Source: a virus
Strand: one strand, 5' to 3'
Length of the DNA stretch: 29,374 nucleotides
IMG/VR virus record: IMGVR_UViG_3300046516_000756
Span: 1 to 29,374 of that record
Made by a program: the position numbers and the translations under genes. The notes under the pieces are model-generated. The model was given only the letters and a program-made list of their open reading frames with translations. It was not told the DNA's origin and searched no databases. Every line of letters starts with the position of its first letter. Position 1 is the first letter of the stretch. Shown here one piece after another: positions 12,584 to 18,843 of this stretch.

Positions 12584-12597
12584 TCCGATCGTGCGCC

Positions 12598-13149
12598 TTA
12601 CGGCTGGTCGGTGACCGGACCCTCGGCGATGGCGATCGTGGTGGCGCCACCCGGCACGACGTCGATGGCTTCCGTGGCCGAGATCGTCTCGCCATCATCC
12701 CTGGTCATCGTCACCGTGACGACGGCCGAGCCGGGGTTGCCCGCGACCACGTGGAACGTGGCGCCGTCCTCGGACACGTTCACCGGCACGGCGTCCTCGT
12801 TGTCCGACGCCCACGTGAGAGTGCCGGCCGTGGTCGGCTGGCCCTCGCTGTCGAGCGCCGTGACGGTGAGATCGAACTGCTGGTGGTCCTGAATCTGCAT
12901 GGTGGTGCCTTCCATAGCGGGGGCGACGGGTGCGCCCGTTGACTGATCGGTGACCGGTCCGGCCGTGAGCCGGATGACCTGCGGGCCGCGCAACCACGCG
13001 AGGAAGCGCGCCGCGGTGACCAGGATCGCACGGTCACGGTCCGCGTAGAACTCGGCCGCGGCCTGGCCTCGAGCCGGTCGCCGCGGCCAACCGTGGTCGA
13101 GCACGGCCGCGGCTAGCGCGCTGTCCTTGAGAATGGAGATGTCCTCCAT
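12598..13149 (-). CDS. Ig-like (BIG2-type) virion-style protein
   Basis: The 183-residue protein starts ATG at 13149 with GAGGT upstream. Residues 1-60 are helical (LKDSALAAAVLDHGW, ILVTAARFLAWL). Residues about 85-170 read as a bacterial Ig-like domain. The visible segments are QQFDLTVTALDSEGQPTTA, GTLTWASDNEDAVPV, DGATFHVVAGNPGSAVVTVT and a final GETISATEAIDVV. The hexapeptide GPVTDQ occurs at about residues 64-69 and again at 177-182, bracketing the Ig-like domain. Ig-like domains of this type decorate phage heads and tails and may bind cell-surface glycans. Its place after the lysis genes is unusual for a core structural gene. A decoration protein is my best reading. Confidence 0.75.
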   Translation of the reverse strand: MEDISILKDSALAAAVLDHGWPRRPARGQAAAEFYADRDRAILVTAARFLAWLRGPQVIRLTAGPVTDQSTGAPVAPAMEGTTMQIQDHQQFDLTVTALDSEGQPTTAGTLTWASDNEDAVPVNVSEDGATFHVVAGNPGSAVVTVTMTRDDGETISATEAIDVVPGGATTIAIAEGPVTDQP

Positions 13150-13189
13150 TGGCTACCTCGTTTCATCGAACCGGCCGAGCCTAGCAGCC

Positions 13190-13537
13190 CTATCGGGGGA
13201 TGCGTCGGGCGACGAAAGTGAGCTCGGCGTGCGACGCGTCGATGTGCATCGACGTGCCGTAGATGTCCACGGGGAACGGGCCATACCCGTCCGTCGCCGC
13301 GGCCGCCACGGACGCGACCACCGTGACCGACTGTCCCTCGATGGTGCCGGTGGGGTGGAACGTCGCCGTACGCGCCGTGCTGGCACCGTTGGTGTTGTGG
13401 AGGTCGAGCACAACGTTGCCGTCGTTGACGAGCGACATGCCATCGGCGGCGTTGCCGGCAACGGGCGTGATCGCGGACACTGCGAGCTTGCTACTCCCCC
13501 GGCCATATGTGTTCACCGGAATCGGCGTTACCGCCAT
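13190..13537 (-). CDS. Small beta-sandwich phage protein (GPFP type)
   Basis: The 115-residue frame starts ATG at 13537 behind a strong GGAAGGGGA and overlaps the preceding gene by 47 bases. It is almost all beta strands: SLVNDGNVVLDLHNTNGAS, TARTATFHPTGTIEGQSVTVV, then DGYGPFPVDIYG and a terminal strand pair. The NDG...N-x-NG...GPFP pattern belongs to a family of about 110 residues that I have seen in phage structural regions, likely a head or tail surface decoration domain. That is inferred from pattern, not proven. The long overlap with the membrane-protein gene is notable; the internal ribosome binding site supports independent translation. Confidence 0.75.
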   Translation of the reverse strand: MAVTPIPVNTYGRGSSKLAVSAITPVAGNAADGMSLVNDGNVVLDLHNTNGASTARTATFHPTGTIEGQSVTVVASVAAAATDGYGPFPVDIYGTSMHIDASHAELTFVARRIPR

Positions 13538-13856
13538 CGTTGGGTTCCCCTTCCTTGTGACGCCTGCGGGTCGAGTCGACGAGCAGCACGTATTGAGTCG
13601 CGAACTTCCCGACGATGAGAGCGTAGATACCGACTCGGATCACGTCACGGGCGGGAAACTGACCGACGGCCAGGGTGAGCACTCCGAGGCCGAGGATGAG
13701 CGCCCAAGAGAGGTTTGAGCCGAGCAGATACCACGAGGTGAGCGACCGCTTGGCGTCGCGCCAGCGGACTACGGTCACGTAGTGGGCGAGGAACAGCACA
13801 ACGAGCAGCCACGCCGTAACGAGCTCGACGTTTCCCACGACGCCCAACACGCCCAT
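13491..13856 (-). CDS. Three-helix membrane protein, holin candidate
   Basis: The 121-residue frame starts ATG at 13856, immediately after the TGA of the preceding gene. Three hydrophobic helices are visible at about residues 10-28 (ELVTAWLLVVLFLAHYVTV), 45-65 (LLGSNLSWALILGLGVLTLAV) and 70-92 (VIRVGIYALIVGKFATQYVLL). A charged, hydrophilic tail (STRRRHKEGEPNDGGNADSG) follows. That is the layout of a class I holin or of a regulator of lysis. Its place in the cassette three genes after the endolysin supports a lysis role. With two further membrane proteins nearby, the true holin cannot be picked from sequence alone. Confidence 0.75.
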   Translation of the reverse strand: MGVLGVVGNVELVTAWLLVVLFLAHYVTVVRWRDAKRSLTSWYLLGSNLSWALILGLGVLTLAVGQFPARDVIRVGIYALIVGKFATQYVLLVDSTRRRHKEGEPNDGGNADSGEHIWPGE

Positions 13857-14072
13857 TCATCCCCCTCGCATTGCCGCGCGTAGCCGCTCGGCCAGATGAT
13901 TCCTGTCGTTCACCCGTTCAAAGTACCTGGCCAGGGTGACGGAACGCTCGGCCGTCGTGTCCGCGGCCGCGGCCTGCTCGGTCACTTCCGCGCGCAGCGA
14001 GTCGAGCTCGGCGCGCGACTCGTCGGAAACGGGCGACTCGTCTAGGTGCAGCCAACGCCGCACGGCCGCCAT
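13857..14072 (-). CDS. Small charged helical protein of lysis cassette
   Basis: This 71-residue protein starts ATG at 14072, sharing one base with the preceding stop (TGATG). It is very charged and helical. After MAAVRRWLHLDESPV comes a coiled-coil-like stretch (ESRAELDSLRAEVTEQAAAA) and then SVTLARYFERVNDRNHLAERL. There is no membrane helix. It lies between two membrane-protein genes with no spacer on either side, so it is probably co-translated. It could be a cytoplasmic partner of the holin-like proteins. The function is unknown. Confidence 0.7.
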   Translation of the reverse strand: MAAVRRWLHLDESPVSDESRAELDSLRAEVTEQAAAADTTAERSVTLARYFERVNDRNHLAERLRAAMRGG

Positions 14073-14347
14073 CACGCCGCATCCCGTGCCCGGACGGGCA
14101 ACGCCTCGACGAGCCGTTGCGTGGTTTCCTGGCCGGTGAGGATGCGCTCGAGGGACGACGCCCACGACTGGCCGGTTGCTATCTGCGCCTTGAGGGTGTC
14201 GACGGTTTCGGCGTTGTGGGCGCGCATCTCGACAATTCGCTCGTCGTAGTTGGCGCGCAGCGTGCGCACGATCCATCGGACGAGCCATGCGGTGAGGCCG
14301 ATGACGGTACCGAGGGTGCCGGCGAACGCTGCGGCCAACGGGTCCAC
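14072..14347 (-). CDS. One-helix membrane protein of lysis cassette
   Basis: The start is GTG at 14347, which shares its first base with the TAG of the endolysin (TAGTG). The 91-residue product has one hydrophobic helix at about residues 5-25 (AAAFAGTLGTVIGLTAWLV), then WIVRTLRANYDER and a helical, coiled-coil-prone tail (RIVEMRAHNAETVDTLKAQI). It resembles the small membrane proteins that follow endolysins in many actinophages, some annotated as holins. The upstream in-frame extension to 14665 is His/Arg-rich shadow sequence inside the endolysin gene and is rejected. Confidence 0.72.
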   Translation of the reverse strand: MDPLAAAFAGTLGTVIGLTAWLVRWIVRTLRANYDERIVEMRAHNAETVDTLKAQIATGQSWASSLERILTGQETTQRLVEALPVRARDAA

Positions 14348-15402
14348 TAGGGCGCCGTGAGGATGTCGTGCGCGGCCTGCTCGGCGGCCGCGAGCCGGGC
14401 GCGCGTGTCGGCGAGCTCGGCGGCGAGCTGCGTGATGAGCGCCGACTCGGTGGCGCCGACGTCCTTGACGGCCTTGATGATGAGCGCCGTGTCGACGTTC
14501 GTGCCGGCGCCCGACAACGCGGTGACGGCGGCGAGCAGCGCCGTAAGCTGCTTGTCCTGCGCGGCCTGCGACGCGAGCAGGCTGCGCACGTTCGTCTGCG
14601 TGTCGAGTAGCGCGGTGGCCGGCGTCTCGGTCGGGTTCGTTGACGGAATGTTTTTGGTGTACCAAACGGTCTTGGCGTCACCGGCGTCGAGGCTGGACAT
14701 CGGGGTTCCTCCCATGATTGCGGCGATGAGTTGGGCGAGGGTTCCGCGGTAGGCGTTGGCGTCGCACGTGGTTTTGCCGGCGATCGTCGCCGTGCTCGCG
14801 TACTGCAAGATCAGCGGCACCTTGCCCGAGTATTCAGACCAGCCAACGAAATCGTCACCCGGATAGAGCAGCTTGAACGGTGCTTGCCGGCTGCTCGGAT
14901 AGTGCGCGTTCCACAGGTGGCCGGCCCACGCGCCGAGGGTGTCGCCGTACTGTCCGCGCGACGCGTACATGACGACAGGCTTGCCGGTGGCGGCGCGTAG
15001 CGCGTTGCCGAACGCGATGCCGACGGATGGGGGCACACTGTCGGTTGGCCAGCGCTCGAGGTCGGTTTGCCAGAACCATCCGGGGAACGTGCGCCACCAC
15101 GGTTCGGACTTGTCGGCGAGCGCAATGCAGTTGGCCACCTGCGCGGCGATGGTCGGCGAGGAACGCGGCACGTAGTAGCCGCCGATGAGCTGTATGCCGG
15201 CGTCGCGGGCCGCGGTGAGGTTGATGCTGTCGAGGGGGTCGTCGTACGAGGCGCCCTCGCCTACCTTGCCGGTGACGAACTCGATGCCCTCGGCCTTGGC
15301 CTGGCGCATGACGGCCACCGTGAGCGCGCCGTCGTAGTGGGACGTGTCCCACCCGTAGGTTCGCGCCGCGGTGGCCGTGGCCTTTCCGGACTGTAGTGGC
15401 AT
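14347..15402 (-). CDS. Endolysin, GH25 muramidase
   Basis: This 351-residue protein starts ATG at 15402. Residues about 14-225 match the GH25 (Chalaropsis-type lysozyme) barrel. The elements are GWDTSHYDG with D19, FVTGKVGEG with E49, WQTDLE with the D114-x-E116 catalytic pair, LILQYAS with Q200-Y201, and CDANAYRG with D214. It would cleave the N-acetylmuramic acid to N-acetylglucosamine bond of peptidoglycan. Residues 250-351 are helical with a coiled-coil end (ELADTRARLAAAEQAA), and I see no LysM, PGRP-like or SH3 wall-binding domain. There is no signal peptide, so export depends on a holin. The start follows the two-helix membrane gene by nine bases. Confidence 0.92.
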   Translation of the reverse strand: MPLQSGKATATAARTYGWDTSHYDGALTVAVMRQAKAEGIEFVTGKVGEGASYDDPLDSINLTAARDAGIQLIGGYYVPRSSPTIAAQVANCIALADKSEPWWRTFPGWFWQTDLERWPTDSVPPSVGIAFGNALRAATGKPVVMYASRGQYGDTLGAWAGHLWNAHYPSSRQAPFKLLYPGDDFVGWSEYSGKVPLILQYASTATIAGKTTCDANAYRGTLAQLIAAIMGGTPMSSLDAGDAKTVWYTKNIPSTNPTETPATALLDTQTNVRSLLASQAAQDKQLTALLAAVTALSGAGTNVDTALIIKAVKDVGATESALITQLAAELADTRARLAAAEQAAHDILTAP

Positions 15403-15411
15403 GGGCCGATC

Positions 15412-15624
15412 CTACGAGACGACGGCGCCGGTGACGATGAGGGCGCCGAGGACGGCGACGATGCCACCGGCGTAGCCGGCGCCGAGGACGGCGAGCGTGC
15501 CGCCGAGAGCGGCGAGGACGGCGCCGATGGTGACGGCGGCCGCGCGGTTGCCGGCGGCGCGCCGGGCGGCCTTCCGCGCGTGTTCGCGTCGCTGCCACGT
15601 GGTCACGGTGGTCGGGTGTCCCAT
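15412..15624 (-). CDS. Two-helix membrane protein, best holin candidate
   Basis: I choose ATG at 15624, preceded by GGAAGGAAAACGATC; the longer frame from 15681 lacks such a site. The 70-residue product has a basic N-terminus (WQRREHARKAARRAAGNR) and two hydrophobic helices at about 28-48 (AAAVTIGAVLAALGGTLAVL) and 50-70 (GYAGGIVAVLGALIVTGAVV). It is followed nine bases later by the endolysin. Size, topology and position all fit a class II holin, although small phage membrane proteins look alike. The upstream region carries promoter-like and operator-like sequences, which suits a timing-controlled lysis gene. Confidence 0.75.
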   Translation of the reverse strand: MGHPTTVTTWQRREHARKAARRAAGNRAAAVTIGAVLAALGGTLAVLGAGYAGGIVAVLGALIVTGAVVS

Positions 15625-15659
15625 GATCGTTTTCCTTCCGGGGCGGGTGATGCGGATGG

Positions 15660-15690
15660 TGCCGACTGTAGCAGCCTGCACGGTGAACGT
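15660..15690 (-). promoter_or_regulatory. Candidate promoter of the lysis genes
   Basis: On the minus strand TTCACCGTGCA (15687-15677) is followed by GGCTGC and then TACAGT (15670-15665), a TANNNT-type -10 element about 41 bases before the ATG at 15624. The arrangement ACCGTGCA, a 6-7 base gap and a TA..(G/T)T hexamer also occurs at 3880-3918. No canonical -35 is present, so a phage-encoded activator could be needed. Moderate support only. Confidence 0.4.
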
Positions 15691-15776
15691 GCACTAACGG
15701 CCTTGAGAGCTCCGTACGGCCAAGATCACAATCTACCCATCCGACCATGCTGGCCTGTGACCGTTCGTCGGTCTCC

Positions 15777-15802
15777 GTGAAGTTATACATACTGTGAAGT
15801 AA
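15777..15802. promoter_or_regulatory. Operator-like tandem repeat GTGAAGT(T/A)A
   Basis: GTGAAGTTA (15777-15785) and GTGAAGTAA (15794-15802) lie in the same orientation 17 bases apart. The segment between them is unusually AT-rich for this genome (TATACATACT). GTTA and TAAC also form an inverted pair across the segment. The site lies in the spacer between the tail and lysis genes. A regulator binding site or AT-rich promoter core is plausible. Confidence 0.4.
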
Positions 15803-15809
15803 CTTAGGC

Positions 15810-15850
15810 GCCGGCGCGGTGAGTTTTCGCAGGTCACCAAAAACGCCGGC
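15810..15850 (-). terminator. Two-part hairpin after the last tail gene
   Basis: The outer arms GCCGGCG (15850-15844) and CGCCGGC (15816-15810) and the inner arms GGTGA (15838-15834) and TCACC (15822-15818) form a bipartite stem 16 bases beyond the stop at 15866. An internal T5 run lies between the arms rather than after the stem. It may attenuate rather than stop late transcription before the lysis genes. Confidence 0.4.
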
Positions 15851-15865
15851 ACACAGAGTTACGAT

Positions 15866-16774
15866 CTAGGTAAGCTCGCCATTGGTCGCCGCCAACATGG
15901 TCACGTTACCGAGCGAGCCACCGGCCGCGGCGTAGAAACCCGACTTACCGGATGCGCCACCGGCGGCCGGCACCACAACGGCCATCCGGTAGATACGGCC
16001 AGTCTTGCCCCCGGCGGCCGCCGGGGCACGCAAACCCATCCGGTAAATCCGGCCGCGCAACGCCGGGGGCGGCGCCGGCACATCCACAGCCATCCGGTAA
16101 ATCCGGCCAGTCAACGCCGCGGCCGCCGGACGCAACGCGACCGCGTGCCACGCGTACGCGTTCTCTGTTCCCGATGACGTGATGGTCCGCGTGGCGGCGC
16201 CCGAGGTCGTCGAGCGCGCGGAATCGTAGACCGCGTGCACGTAGTCGAAACCCGAGCCCGACGTCGAGCCGTGGTCGTACTGCTCGACGTCCGAGCCGTC
16301 CGAGGTGGTCGTCGTGTGCGCGGCCGCGAACGCGTGCCGGCCGAACGCCGCGGTGAGCAACTCCGAACCGGTGGTGACCACGGTCACGGCAACCGGCACG
16401 GTGGTCACGGTGCCGGTTGAGTTGAGCCCGTTGTTGTGCGCATCGATGGGCGTCGTGTTGTCTACGTCGATGTAGGCGCCGAGCTGGATTGACCCTTTGG
16501 CGCCGATCGATGGTGTCCACGTGTAGTTAGCCGGCTCGCTGCCACCGGCCACCTTGTAATAGACGCTGTAATTGATGTTGGCGTTGGACGTCTCGGCGGC
16601 GAGCAACGTCCAGCCCGACGGCGGCGTAAACGTGACCGTGGTGCCGATGGCGCCGATGAACGCGACAAGGACGTCACCCGACACCGTGCCGGCCGGTTTG
16701 GTGACTACCCATCCGCCGGTGGCGCCGGTGTCATGATCGAAATTCGTCTTGGCGCGTAGCGACGGCGTTGTCAT
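15866..16774 (-). CDS. Minor tail protein with GRIYRM repeat tail
   Basis: The 302-residue frame starts ATG at 16774, four bases after the stop of the gene upstream. Residues 1-215 are beta-rich, with a PSGWTLLAAE segment that matches the FPAGWTVLRTI segment of the neighbouring gene, so the two look paralogous there. They read as jelly-roll or lectin-like tail modules. At residues about 222-275 an 18-residue unit repeats three times, each holding GRIYRM (TGRIYRMAVDVP, RGRIYRMGLRAP, TGRIYRMAVVVP). In DNA the copies start at 15983, 16037 and 16091, exactly 54 bases apart. It is the last gene of the tail cluster, a usual place for receptor-binding proteins. A host-binding role is inferred from position. 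Confidence 0.78.
   Translation of the reverse strand: MTTPSLRAKTNFDHDTGATGGWVVTKPAGTVSGDVLVAFIGAIGTTVTFTPPSGWTLLAAETSNANINYSVYYKVAGGSEPANYTWTPSIGAKGSIQLGAYIDVDNTTPIDAHNNGLNSTGTVTTVPVAVTVVTTGSELLTAAFGRHAFAAAHTTTTSDGSDVEQYDHGSTSGSGFDYVHAVYDSARSTTSGAATRTITSSGTENAYAWHAVALRPAAAALTGRIYRMAVDVPAPPPALRGRIYRMGLRAPAAAGGKTGRIYRMAVVVPAAGGASGKSGFYAAAGGSLGNVTMLAATNGELT
15983..16108 (-). repeat. 54-base triplicate coding for GRIYRM units
   Basis: The 18-base core CATCCGGTA(A/G)AT(C/A)CGGCC occurs at 15983, 16037 and 16091, exactly 54 bases apart. It codes for GRIYRM on the minus strand inside the last tail gene. The intervals between the cores are more diverged and Ala/Pro/Gly-rich, which suggests flexible linkers between a conserved hexapeptide. 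Confidence 0.75.
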
Positions 16775-16777
16775 CGG

Positions 16778-17863
16778 CTAGCTCGCGGCCGTGAGGGTGA
16801 GCTCGAGACGGAGGTCGTTGGCGACACCCGACGCGTACGTGATGGCTGCCACGTTCGTCGGGTTGAGCGCGTGCACGATCTCGGTTGGGTCCGCGGTAAC
16901 GGTCTCCGTCCACGTCTCGCGCGTCGTCGTGTTTTGGATGAGCTTGGCCGTCCACGTGGTCGAGCTCGCACCCGAGCCGAGGCCGAGCGCGAACTCGACG
17001 GTCCATCCGGCCGTGGTGCCGGGGTCGGTGACCGTGGTGAGGCCGGCCCGGTACACGCCGGTGACGATGGCCTCGACGTAATCGCCGGTGCTCGTGGTCG
17101 TCTCGTCGACGTTGGCGTACTTGTTGGTGTTGTCGGTGACGCCGGTGACGTTCGTGGCCGTGATGTCGCTGATCGGCTTGAGGATGGTGGTGGTCGACAG
17201 CGGCGCCAAAGCAATCGTCCACGTGACGATCTGCGCCGGGCTGGCCGTCGTCGTGAACGCCTCGCCGCCGTACGCACCCGCGGCGCCGGCCTGCTTGGAA
17301 GCCATCACGCTGTCGCACTTGCCGGTTCCGGACGCCGGCACCTCGCTCGCGCGGGTCGTGTAGCCGGTCGGCGAACCGATCGTGAGGACAACCGAATTCT
17401 TGTCGGTGTACCCGGTGATGATGATCGCGTTGTCCGTCGAGGTGGTGACGGTCGGCGTGGCGAACGACGTGAGGCCGGTGCCACTGTCCGTCTCGATGGT
17501 ATCGAAATCCATGATTGGGCTTGTGGCGTCGATTCCTCGCCACGCCGCAAACGTCATGCTCGTCTTGCTGCCGGTGGTGCCGGGTGTCGCGGTGACGGCC
17601 GAGCCGTTGTCGGAGCTCGGCGAGCCGACGGTGCCGGCAGCCTTCCGGTATGCCACGGTAACCGTCATGCCCGAGCCGCCCGACGGCGGGTTGATGGTGC
17701 GTAGCACGGTCCAGCCGGCGGGGAACGTGATCGTGGCTTGCGCGCTCGACACCATGGCGAGCATGAGGTCGCCGCCCTGCACCACGGATGGGATGGTGAT
17801 TGAGGGCGTGCCGGTTGTCGACACGTCGGCTAGCCCCGAGCTCGCCACAAAGGTATCGGTCAC
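16778..17863 (-). CDS. Beta-rich minor tail protein
   Basis: This 361-residue protein starts GTG at 17863 with AAGGGGGCG upstream. It is Thr/Ser/Ala-rich and almost entirely beta-predicted. An N-terminal module of about 220 residues contains GGDLMLAMVSSAQATITFPAG, MTVTVAYRKAAGT and ends with VTWTIALAPLS. A second domain from about residue 230 to the end carries regular alternating strands (GDYVEAIVTGVYRAG, WTVEFALGLGSGASST). The first module is similar to the N-terminal part of the next gene. It probably forms part of a tail-tip fibre or decoration. No enzymatic motif is visible, and the exact partner is unknown. Confidence 0.75.
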   Translation of the reverse strand: MTDTFVASSGLADVSTTGTPSITIPSVVQGGDLMLAMVSSAQATITFPAGWTVLRTINPPSGGSGMTVTVAYRKAAGTVGSPSSDNGSAVTATPGTTGSKTSMTFAAWRGIDATSPIMDFDTIETDSGTGLTSFATPTVTTSTDNAIIITGYTDKNSVVLTIGSPTGYTTRASEVPASGTGKCDSVMASKQAGAAGAYGGEAFTTTASPAQIVTWTIALAPLSTTTILKPISDITATNVTGVTDNTNKYANVDETTTSTGDYVEAIVTGVYRAGLTTVTDPGTTAGWTVEFALGLGSGASSTTWTAKLIQNTTTRETWTETVTADPTEIVHALNPTNVAAITYASGVANDLRLELTLTAAS

Positions 17864-17872
17864 AACGCCCCC

Positions 17873-18841
17873 TTACAGGGTGAATGAGGTATACGGCAGG
17901 TAGTGCGCCGAACTGAACGCCGCCGACATGGTGCCCCACGTCGCATCTCCCGATGGTAGTGGCGTGTTCGGGGCGGTGGCGGCGTAGTCGAACATGGCGA
18001 AGTAGGCCGCGCTTCCGTGCGGGCCGGCGCCGTGCGTGCGCGCGTACTCAAACATGTCGTTTGTCCACGTCACGGCCGTCGTGTGGTCGGTTACCGCGGC
18101 CCGGATACCAATCTCGGCGATGCCCCATGCGACGCCCTTGCCGTCACACCAGTCGCGACACGGCTTGAGCTCGTGCGCCGAGGTGGTCACGGTGTTGTGG
18201 AGGTCGTAGAGGTCCCATCCGACGCAATCCACCTTGCCGGCCCACGCCGGCAACCAAAAGTCGTCGGGTACGCCCTTGCTGACGCCGCCGATGAGTGACC
18301 AGTTGGTAAAGATCAACTGCGAGTAGACGTGCGGCTTGTTGATGCTGCGCACGATGTCGAGGAACCGCGACGTGGCCGATTGCCACAACGGCACGTCGAG
18401 GCCGGACGTGCTGCGCAACTTGACGTCGGGCTCGTGCCAAATGCAGCAAAACACGGGGTGACCGGTCGGAATGGAGTTGATCCAACCCTCAACGAGCGTG
18501 TCGTACGCGCCGGACGCCATGCCGGCAAGGGGCGGCTTGGCGCTGTAGACGCTGGCCACCTTGCCGACGTCGGCGCCGGCCGCATCGGCGGCGAACGTCG
18601 ACAGGAAGTTTGCCTTTTGGTACGTACGCGACATTGACCACGGTCCGGCCGTCGCCCGGATGGCGTCGTACGCGACGCGGCCGCGGGACACGGACGCGCC
18701 GACGAGCATGCCGGTTCCGCCGGGCGGTGGCGGCGTCACGCCACCCCCGCCACCCCCGCCACCGGGGTCCGGCGGCGTCTCGGGCGTGCCGCCGTCGAGC
18801 GGAACCAACAAGCCGTGTTCCGCGGCCCATCCACGCGCCAT
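17873..18841 (-). CDS. Minor tail protein with GH-A-like glycoside hydrolase domain
   Basis: The 322-residue frame starts ATG at 18841, two bases after the preceding stop. Residues 1-26 form a short N-terminal domain, perhaps a tail anchor. A Gly8/Pro4 linker follows at about 27-42, then a TIM-barrel-like enzyme domain. Clan GH-A features are visible: HPVFCCIWHEPDV with E137 as the expected acid/base after strand 4, VDCVGWDLYD on strand 6, and GIAEIGIR with E243 as the expected nucleophile after strand 7. The overall look is GH26-like, but the exact family needs a profile search. Such domains on tails digest surface or wall polysaccharide during adsorption. Substrate unknown. Confidence 0.82.
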   Translation of the reverse strand: MARGWAAEHGLLVPLDGGTPETPPDPGGGGGGGGVTPPPPGGTGMLVGASVSRGRVAYDAIRATAGPWSMSRTYQKANFLSTFAADAAGADVGKVASVYSAKPPLAGMASGAYDTLVEGWINSIPTGHPVFCCIWHEPDVKLRSTSGLDVPLWQSATSRFLDIVRSINKPHVYSQLIFTNWSLIGGVSKGVPDDFWLPAWAGKVDCVGWDLYDLHNTVTTSAHELKPCRDWCDGKGVAWGIAEIGIRAAVTDHTTAVTWTNDMFEYARTHGAGPHGSAAYFAMFDYAATAPNTPLPSGDATWGTMSAAFSSAHYLPYTSFTL

Positions 18842-18843
18842 CG

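Noticed and set aside
15782-15787. TATAAC as -10 element of a promoter in the tail-lysis spacer
   Set aside because: No -35-like hexamer lies 16-18 bases upstream on either strand; I kept the region only as an operator-like repeat.
14855-15790. Minus-strand frame of 311 codons through the holin and endolysin region
   Set aside because: Arg/His-rich out-of-frame reading of the holin and endolysin genes; its first 30 residues lie in the spacer but have no good ribosome binding site.
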